Source: Nitrospirota bacterium (lineage in GTDB: Bacteria; Nitrospinota; Nitrospinia; Nitrospinales; Nitrospinaceae). From it: a stretch of 10,890 bases of DNA. Each line of letters opens with the position of its first letter. The first letter of the stretch is position 1. The stretch is from contig JAUVMD010000012.1 of assembly GCA_030600405.1 (NCBI GenBank), positions 1 to 10,890 on the forward strand, written 5' to 3'. Shown here piece by piece: positions 6,162 through 10,890 of this stretch. Position numbers and translations under genes: made by a program. The notes under the pieces are model-generated. The model saw only the letters and a list, made by a program, of their open reading frames with translations. It searched no databases and was not told the DNA's origin.

Positions 6162-7370
6162 ATGACATCCGTCCAGGAACAACTTAAAATCATCAAACGC
6201 GGCACGTCGGAAGTCATAGAGGAAAAAAACCTTGCCCGCGCTTTGGAAAAATCCATTAAAACAGGCAAGCCCCTGCGAGTCAAGGCCGGCTTCGATCCCA
6301 CGGCTCCGGATTTGCATCTCGGCCACACCGTGCTTTTGCAGAAGATGAAGCAGTTCCAGGAGCTGGGCCACGAAGTGGTTTTTCTGATTGGCGATTTCAC
6401 GGGGATGATCGGCGACCCGACCGGCAAATCCGAAACCCGCAAAAGCCTGACGCCGGAAGAAATCAAGGAAAACGCTAAAACCTATCTCGAGCAGGTCTAC
6501 AAAATCCTCAATAAAAACAAAACCGTCGTCATGTATAACAGTGAGTGGATGAACAAATTCTCCTCGACAGATATGATCAACCTGGCCGCCCGGTACACCG
6601 TCGCTCGCATGATCGAACGCGACGATTTTCAAAAGCGCTTGTCCAACAACCAGCCCGTCTCGATCCACGAACTGTTGTATCCGTTGATTCAGGGATACGA
6701 TTCGGTGGCCATGAAATCGGACATAGAATTGGGAGGTACCGACCAAAAATTCAATCTGCTGGTGGGAAGGGATCTGCAACGAGCCTACCAGATGGAACCG
6801 CAGAACATCATCACCATGCCCCTGCTGGAAGGAACGGATGGCATTCAGAAAATGAGCAAAAGCCTGGGCAATAGCATCGGCGTGATGGATCCTCCGGGAG
6901 AAATGTTCGGAAAAATCATGTCCATCTCCGACGATCTCATGTGGCGTTATTTTGAATTGTTGAGCGATATCGCGTCGAGCGATTTAAAGACGCTTCGAGA
7001 TAAAGCTGTAAGTGGAGAGATGAATCCGAAGAATATTAAGGTGCAATTGGGTAAAGAACTGGTGGCGCGTTACCATTCCGAAGAAGCCGCGGAGCAAGCG
7101 GCCCAGGAATTTGAGAATGTATTCAAAGATAAAAACCTCCCAACGGATATTCCTACCCTAAAGACCTGGGGAGCGGAACCGCGCTGGATTGGAAAGGTGC
7201 TGGCCGATTCCAAGGTCTGCCCCAGCACCTCGGATGCCAAACGCATGATCAAACAAGGCGCCGTATCGGTGGATGGAGAAAAAGTCACCGATGAAAACCT
7301 GGCCCTGAACGGAAATCAGGAGTACCTGATCAAGGTGGGAAAAAAACGGTTTCTGAAAATCACGACCTGA
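6162..7370 (+). CDS. tyrS: Tyrosyl-tRNA synthetase
   Basis: This class Ic aminoacyl-tRNA synthetase activates tyrosine with ATP and charges tRNA-Tyr in the cytoplasm. The 402 residues show the Rossmann catalytic domain with the HIGH-type motif HLGH (52-55) after [11 protein letters not shown], the tyrosine-binding segment [24 protein letters not shown] (175-198), and the KMSKS loop exactly at 230-234. An anticodon-binding region follows, and then a C-terminal S4 RNA-binding domain (about 335-400; [19 protein letters not shown]). It belongs to the longer bacterial subfamily that begins with [17 protein letters not shown] 6162 fits that subfamily start. ATG 6138 and TTG 6099 are in frame upstream, and AGGGGG at 6111-6116 is the only strong purine tract, so the start carries some doubt. 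Its stop is four bases from the stop of the convergent gene. Confidence 0.96.
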   Translation: MTSVQEQLKIIKRGTSEVIEEKNLARALEKSIKTGKPLRVKAGFDPTAPDLHLGHTVLLQKMKQFQELGHEVVFLIGDFTGMIGDPTGKSETRKSLTPEEIKENAKTYLEQVYKILNKNKTVVMYNSEWMNKFSSTDMINLAARYTVARMIERDDFQKRLSNNQPVSIHELLYPLIQGYDSVAMKSDIELGGTDQKFNLLVGRDLQRAYQMEPQNIITMPLLEGTDGIQKMSKSLGNSIGVMDPPGEMFGKIMSISDDLMWRYFELLSDIASSDLKTLRDKAVSGEMNPKNIKVQLGKELVARYHSEEAAEQAAQEFENVFKDKNLPTDIPTLKTWGAEPRWIGKVLADSKVCPSTSDAKRMIKQGAVSVDGEKVTDENLALNGNQEYLIKVGKKRFLKITT

Positions 7371-7374
7371 GTCT

Positions 7375-8448
7375 TCAGCGTTTGCTTCGGATCTTGTGAC
7401 CCGGGAAGATCGGTTCGGTGGCATTTAGAATGACCCCCGTGGATGTATCTTCCTGAATGGAAATAACAGCGATTTCGCCGATGATTTCAGGATTGATATC
7501 ATCTTCATCCTCGTCGATGGTCAGGGGATACGCATAAATCTCGAAGCGATCTCCCAGGTCCACCCCATCTTCTTCCCCCTGGTCGAGGTACACCACCTCA
7601 TTCATGGTGAACATCAGGTTGTTGCCACGGTTGCTAATGATATGTCCCTGGATATCCTTTTTCGGGGGAACATAATTTAAAGCTATCATGGGGGGGAGTC
7701 TTTCAGGAAAGGGGACGATGAGATCATCAACGCTGATCGGATTAAATGCTTGCTCAATGACCGCCTTGGAAGTAATGCTCGCCGTTTCGATAACTCTGAT
7801 CACTCCTTTGACCTTAATCTGATCTCCTACAATATCGTGTCTGAAAGAAAAAAGGTTGTGATAGAACTCACCTTTGTATTCATCATCAAGCAAATCAATT
7901 TCTCTTTCAAAGGTGATAAAGAAGGTTTTCAGGGGATGGCGGACTTCGTGATATTGCGAGTACACAATGAAGCGGTCCCCCACCTCAACATCATCTTCCT
8001 GTCCAATATCAATATATAGAGTGTCCATCACCGTCATGGCATCTTGGGTAATCATACCCCCGTAGGATCTTGGCGCCCGGTTGCCTAAAACACCGCCTAC
8101 CGGATCCATTTCCTCTCCCACATATCCTGCGGTAAAAAACTTGGAATAAGGAATTAATGTTCTGGCATCGTCCCCCAAATCTCCAGTCGTTGAAAGCACC
8201 TTTTTAGCTTTAATACCTTTGGCCTTTTCGAATCTTTTCTTGCCTTCTTCTGAATTTTCTACGACCGGTTTCTTTTCTTCTCCGCCCAAGGTGCCGCTTC
8301 CCTGATCCAGAGTATCGAGCCCGGGGACGTTCTGCGCCACCTGATATATTTGTTTTTCAGACGATTCCGCAAAAACCGGATTTCCGGACAGAACTAAGCC
8401 TGTTAAAGCCATTAAGGTGTATCCAAGGACTGCGTTCCAATGAGCCAT
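7375..8448 (-). CDS. Exported protein with two FlgT-C-like repeat domains
   Basis: The 357-residue protein has a signal peptide (hydrophobic core about 7-22, probable cleavage after VFA27). A charged, low-complexity linker follows (about 45-95), then two related beta-rich units. Each has a YxDxGxxDxVxxGDRFxxY segment (145-163 and 287-305). Each also has a G-I-VI-...-TS-VI-A-PI block (215-238 and 324-347). An Asp/Glu-rich insertion (311-319) lies in the second. The GD-F element resembles the C-terminal domain of FlgT and domains that follow LysM modules in periplasmic proteins, but no LysM or flagellar gene is present here. ATG 8448 follows GGAGG at nine bases; an in-frame TTG two codons earlier is less likely. 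It is transcribed alone from 8531-8558. Function unknown; periplasmic or envelope location is inferred. Confidence 0.75.
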   Translation of the reverse strand: MAHWNAVLGYTLMALTGLVLSGNPVFAESSEKQIYQVAQNVPGLDTLDQGSGTLGGEEKKPVVENSEEGKKRFEKAKGIKAKKVLSTTGDLGDDARTLIPYSKFFTAGYVGEEMDPVGGVLGNRAPRSYGGMITQDAMTVMDTLYIDIGQEDDVEVGDRFIVYSQYHEVRHPLKTFFITFEREIDLLDDEYKGEFYHNLFSFRHDIVGDQIKVKGVIRVIETASITSKAVIEQAFNPISVDDLIVPFPERLPPMIALNYVPPKKDIQGHIISNRGNNLMFTMNEVVYLDQGEEDGVDLGDRFEIYAYPLTIDEDEDDINPEIIGEIAVISIQEDTSTGVILNATEPIFPGHKIRSKR

Positions 8449-8530
8449 AACCAAGCTCCTCCTTCAAATGGGTGGGCGACAATGAAAGCTCTACTTAGGC
8501 CCTTTATTTTTAAGCAATTAGGATAAACTC

Positions 8531-8558
8531 ATGATAGCAAATTTACCCATGATGTAAA
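8531..8558 (-). promoter_or_regulatory. Sigma70-type promoter for the duplicated-domain exported protein
   Basis: On the minus strand, TTTACA (8553-8558) is followed after 16 bases by TATCAT (8531-8536), with TGC immediately before it as an extended -10. Each box differs from consensus at one position. The predicted start near 8524 leaves a leader of about 75 bases containing GGAGG before ATG 8448. Confidence 0.65.
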
Positions 8559-8660
8559 CAGATAATTTATGGAACTTACTGAAAATATGATTAATAATTC
8601 ATTTCCTACGGAAAAGCCGCAAACCACGACCGCATCTCTGACCCAGCCTAAAAACTTCCC

Positions 8661-8689
8661 TTGACAAGCGCCAAGCCGGATGAAATAAT
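8661..8689 (+). promoter_or_regulatory. Strong sigma70-type promoter for rpmH-rnpA-yidD-yidC
   Basis: A perfect TTGACA (8661-8666), a 17-base spacer and AATAAT (8684-8689, five of six consensus) with TGA before it as an extended -10 make the best promoter of the window. The predicted start is near 8696, giving a leader of about 80 bases that includes the palindrome at 8742-8761. Confidence 0.8.
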
Positions 8690-8741
8690 TGATGCTGATT
8701 TCCTGCACCATTTTCCTAAAATCAATAAACTCTTTTAAAAT

Positions 8742-8761
8742 CAATTAGTTGCAACTAATTG
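8742..8761. repeat. Perfect 20-bp palindrome in the rpmH leader
   Basis: CAATTAGTTGCAACTAATTG is its own reverse complement over all 20 bases. It lies 15 bases before the rpmH ATG and about 45 bases after the predicted transcript start. As DNA it looks like an operator for a dimeric regulator; as RNA it could fold back next to the ribosome-binding region. No known regulator is assigned. Confidence 0.7.
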
Positions 8762-8776
8762 CGGTCTGGGTATCGT

Positions 8777-8911
8777 ATGAAACGAACGTATCAACCAAAA
8801 AATTTACGCAGAAAACGGACCCATGGATTCCGCGCCCGCAGTGCCACTGTAGGAGGACGCCGGGTACTGGCCAACCGAAGGCGCAAAGGACGTAAACGAC
8901 TGGCGGTCTGA
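8777..8911 (+). CDS. rpmH: 50S ribosomal protein L34
   Basis: The 44-residue, Arg/Lys-rich protein starts [20 protein letters not shown] and ends in the basic stretch [12 protein letters not shown]. It matches L34 in length and sequence; L34 is a small protein of the large ribosomal subunit that binds 23S rRNA. It opens the conserved rpmH-rnpA-yidD-yidC cluster and is only three bases from rnpA, so the two are translated from one message. The strong promoter at 8661-8689 fits its need for high expression. The ribosome-binding site is not obvious (CTGGG about 9 bases upstream), which may matter given the neighbouring palindrome. Confidence 0.97.
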   Translation: MKRTYQPKNLRRKRTHGFRARSATVGGRRVLANRRRKGRKRLAV

Positions 8912-8914
8912 GTC

Positions 8915-9259
8915 ATGGTGAACCAGTCGTTTGCCAAGGATGAACGGTTGTTGGCCCGCTCCGATTTCAAAAAGGTAATGACCCAGGGCCGGAAAAAAAT
9001 GGTGGATCGTACCTGCACTCTGGTTTTTCTCCCCAACTCATTAGGCCGTAAACGTTTAGGAATCATCGCTTCACGAAAAATCGGGAATGCGGTGAACCGG
9101 AATCGGGCCAAACGGAAAATCCGGGAAATTTTCCGGCGGCATAAAAACCTGGGAGAACGGGACATGGATATCGTAGTGATTTCCGCAAGAAAACTGGTCA
9201 ACCTGCCTTATGCCATCCTGGAACAAAAATTGACACAAACACTTCAGGCCGTCCAATAA
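8915..9259 (+). CDS. rnpA: Ribonuclease P protein component
   Basis: The 114-residue basic protein is the RnpA cofactor that helps the catalytic RNA of RNase P cleave 5' leaders from precursor tRNAs. The family signature is clear: LARSDFKKVMTQGRK near the start, RLGIIASRKIGNAVNRNRAKR (the RNR motif, about 47-67), and REIFRRHK following. Length is normal. ATG 8915 is three bases after the rpmH stop and lacks its own ribosome-binding site, consistent with translational coupling. The usual neighbours flank it on both sides. The RNase P RNA gene is not in the window. Confidence 0.96.
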   Translation: MVNQSFAKDERLLARSDFKKVMTQGRKKMVDRTCTLVFLPNSLGRKRLGIIASRKIGNAVNRNRAKRKIREIFRRHKNLGERDMDIVVISARKLVNLPYAILEQKLTQTLQAVQ

Positions 9260-9314
9260 AGTAATCCTTGAAAACCATTATCACCTCATTCTTTCCCTCA
9301 AGAATATTTGAATC

Positions 9315-9527
9315 ATGTTGAACCGGATTTTTAAAGCAGCTATTCGCTTCTATCAAAGATGGATTTCGCCCATGCTGATGCCCGCATGCCGTTTTCATCC
9401 CTCCTGCTCGGAATATTCCTGCCAGGCCCTGGAGCGATTTTCACTGTTCAAAGCCTCGTGGTTGATTTTGTCCCGACTGATGAAATGCCATCCCTGGCAT
9501 GAAGGGGGACACGATCCGCTCAAATAA
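9315..9527 (+). CDS. yidD: Membrane protein insertion efficiency factor YidD
   Basis: The 70-residue protein has the hallmarks of YidD: an N-terminal amphipathic helix (LNRIFKAAIRFYQRWISP), the Cys-containing CRFHPSCSEYSCQALERF (25-42), and KCHPWHEGGHDP (57-68). YidD sits at the inner face of the cytoplasmic membrane and aids insertion of proteins with the YidC/Sec system. It lies 55 bases after rnpA and 17 bases before the proposed start of yidC, the standard order. No strong ribosome-binding site precedes ATG 9315; the start is chosen because the family begins with this helix. Confidence 0.95.
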   Translation: MLNRIFKAAIRFYQRWISPMLMPACRFHPSCSEYSCQALERFSLFKASWLILSRLMKCHPWHEGGHDPLK

Positions 9528-9531
9528 TGAC

Positions 9532-9547
9532 AGGAGATTGAACGTTG
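9532..9547 (+). promoter_or_regulatory. Shine-Dalgarno and TTG start of yidC
   Basis: AGGAG (9532-9536) lies eight bases before TTG 9545-9547, ideal spacing. The in-frame ATG at 9560 is 23 bases away from it. TTG gives MENRAMIAFGLSLVVFILWG, the usual YidC opening, so TTG is preferred. Confidence 0.75.
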
Positions 9548-10890
9548 GAAAATAGAGCGATGATCGCTTTCGGGCTGTCACTGGTGGTCTTCATTTTGTG
9601 GGGAGTGTTTCTGGCAAAAATATCGCCGCCACCTCCGCAACAGCCCATCGCCAAAATCGAGCCACAGGAACGAAAGCCAAAAAGTGCCCCGTTACCCGGC
9701 ACCCCGGAACTCCCTTCTCTGCCGTCACAATCCCTGCCATCCGGGAAAACCGGTCAGGTCGTGACCGGGGAGACGGAGCAACCGGCCCCCCCTGCACCGG
9801 CAACGCATGCAGAAATTCTGGTAAATGTCATCAAAGGCCAAACCACGTTGATCTTTTCCAGCCGGGGCGGCGTGCTCAAACATGTCGAAATGCATCAATA
9901 CACCAACCCCGAGGGAGACGGACCCATCGACCTGATCCCACAGGTTCCCGGAGCCAAATACCCGCTGACCCTGGAAACCGGCCATCCGGCGGTCGATCAG
10001 GTGCTGGCGAACGGTCATTTTGAACCGTCGCAACAATTCATCGAAATCAGCGAGTTCAATCCCTCATCCGACCTGGTGTTCCATTTGCAGCACCCCTCCG
10101 GCTTCGAGGTAACGCGTACCTTTCATTATGAATGGGACAACGCCCTGATTTCCGTGGACACCCAAATCCAAGCCCCCAACATGACAGCGGAAAACCTGCA
10201 GTACTCTGTCGTCTGGGGACCCGGTCTGGGCGGACAGCTCGAAATGAAGGCCGATTTCATCTCGTTCAACGGACCCACCACGTTCGTGAACAACGAACGG
10301 GAGGAAACCCTGCCCGAAGAAATGGATAAAACCGTCACTTTTCGCGGGGACATTCAATGGACTTCGTTCCAGAACAAATATTTCGCCGCGGCGCTGGTTC
10401 CCGATAAAGGCATCAAGTCCTCCAGGGTCGTCAAAAAGAACGAGGACCAGATTTACGTCGGACTCAACTTCGAGTCGGTGCAATCGTCCGCCGCGGCCAC
10501 GCATCTGCTATACGTCGGCACCAAAAATCTGGAGGTGCTGGAGAACTCCGGCCACAAACTGTTCCGCCTCATCGACTACGGCTGGCTGGGCAACAAGTTC
10601 GCCTTCCTGGTGAAACCGATGCTGAAAGCCCTCGGCTTTTTTTACGGGATCATCGGCAACTACGGCTGGGCCATCATCGGCCTCACCTTTGTCATCAAAC
10701 TCATCCTGTTCCCGCTGACGCACAAAAGCTTCAAGTCGATGAAGGGCATGCAGAAAATCGCGCCGTACATCAAAGTCATCCAGGAGCGGCACAAGGGCGA
10801 CCGGCAGAAAATCAATGAGGAGATGATCGGCCTCTACAAAAAATACAAGGTCAACCCGCTCGGCGGCTGTCTGCCCATGCTGTTGCAGAT
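9545..10890 (+). CDS. yidC: Membrane protein insertase YidC (3' end outside window)
   Basis: This inner-membrane insertase of the YidC/Oxa1/Alb3 family places membrane proteins with or without SecYEG. The 448 residues seen have the first membrane helix (MIAFGLSLVVFILWGVFLA), a Pro-rich linker (about 27-90), and the large periplasmic beta domain of Gram-negative YidC (about 95-345, with VVWGPGLGG and QWTSFQNKYFAAAL). The second helix region follows, GFFYGIIGNYGWAIIGLTFV. Lys385 occupies the position of the key hydrophilic-groove Arg of E. coli YidC (R366). A cytoplasmic hairpin follows, ending KYKVNPLGGCLPMLLQ at the edge. About 90 residues (the remaining membrane helices) are missing because the window ends. 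Start TTG 9545 is chosen from its Shine-Dalgarno. It is last of the four-gene cluster within this window. Confidence 0.95.
   Translation, partial: MENRAMIAFGLSLVVFILWGVFLAKISPPPPQQPIAKIEPQERKPKSAPLPGTPELPSLPSQSLPSGKTGQVVTGETEQPAPPAPATHAEILVNVIKGQTTLIFSSRGGVLKHVEMHQYTNPEGDGPIDLIPQVPGAKYPLTLETGHPAVDQVLANGHFEPSQQFIEISEFNPSSDLVFHLQHPSGFEVTRTFHYEWDNALISVDTQIQAPNMTAENLQYSVVWGPGLGGQLEMKADFISFNGPTTFVNNEREETLPEEMDKTVTFRGDIQWTSFQNKYFAAALVPDKGIKSSRVVKKNEDQIYVGLNFESVQSSAAATHLLYVGTKNLEVLENSGHKLFRLIDYGWLGNKFAFLVKPMLKALGFFYGIIGNYGWAIIGLTFVIKLILFPLTHKSFKSMKGMQKIAPYIKVIQERHKGDRQKINEEMIGLYKKYKVNPLGGCLPMLLQ

Larger units (their letters stand above)
8449..8776. other. AT-rich divergent intergenic region upstream of rpmH
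   Basis: This 328-base gap holds a promoter for each flanking gene (8531-8558 minus, 8661-8689 plus), a 9-base direct repeat AAAATCAAT (8718-8726 and 8737-8745), and a perfect 20-bp palindrome (8742-8761). No DnaA-box cluster (TTATCCACA-like) was found, and no convincing small gene. Confidence 0.55.

Noticed and set aside
8529-8744. 71-residue minus-strand frame upstream of the exported-protein gene
   Set aside because: It starts with TTG inside the palindrome, has no ribosome-binding site, overlaps both promoters and resembles no known protein.
8449-8776. Possible replication origin beside rpmH
   Set aside because: No cluster of DnaA boxes and no dnaA gene is seen.
9598-10023. Plus-strand frame of 141 codons in the yidC region
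   Set aside because: It lies in another frame of yidC, which is clearly the real gene by sequence and context.

Overview
The window is a stretch of bacterial chromosome. It has two lipoproteins with lipobox Cys residues, two further genes with export signals, and a proteobacterial-type YidC with a large periplasmic domain, all pointing to a diderm (Gram-negative) host. Base composition is moderate, with AT-rich intergenic regions. The style recalls Nitrospinota or the former Deltaproteobacteria, but that is an impression only; no rRNA or other strong marker is present. No tRNA, CRISPR array, transposase or phage gene was found.

Layout from the left. (1) The 3' part of a HAD-family phosphatase / phosphomutase gene (+), interrupted by one in-frame TAA. 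(2) A two-gene lipoprotein operon (-): a DUF4399 lipoprotein followed by a 56-residue glycine-rich lipoprotein, with a promoter at 1223-1250 and an intrinsic terminator at 383-414. (3) Divergent from it, a (+) pair: an exported phosphodiester-glycosidase-like protein and, directly after its stop, a single-domain ModE-type winged-helix regulator that probably starts at TTG. (4) A 240-bp spacer with hairpins and a REP/MITE-like imperfect inverted repeat. (5) A probable (-) operon: a small four-helix membrane protein, histidine ammonia-lyase (hutH) with an intact MIO triad, and a class I SAM-dependent methyltransferase with a long N-terminal extension. No other hut gene is visible. (6) tyrS (+), convergent with (7) an exported protein (-) built from two copies of a FlgT-C-like beta domain. 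(8) The conserved rpmH-rnpA-yidD-yidC cluster (+), with a strong sigma70-type promoter and a perfect 20-bp palindrome just upstream of rpmH. yidC runs off the right edge.

The last block couples ribosome assembly (L34), tRNA maturation (the RNase P protein) and inner-membrane protein insertion (YidD, YidC), in the order found across bacteria. dnaA is not on the left of rpmH here and no DnaA-box cluster was seen, so this is probably not the replication origin. The least ordinary parts are the membrane protein-hutH-methyltransferase group, the duplicated-domain exported protein, the rpmH-leader palindrome, and the nonsense codon in the HAD gene. I found no clear evidence of a wholly new system.
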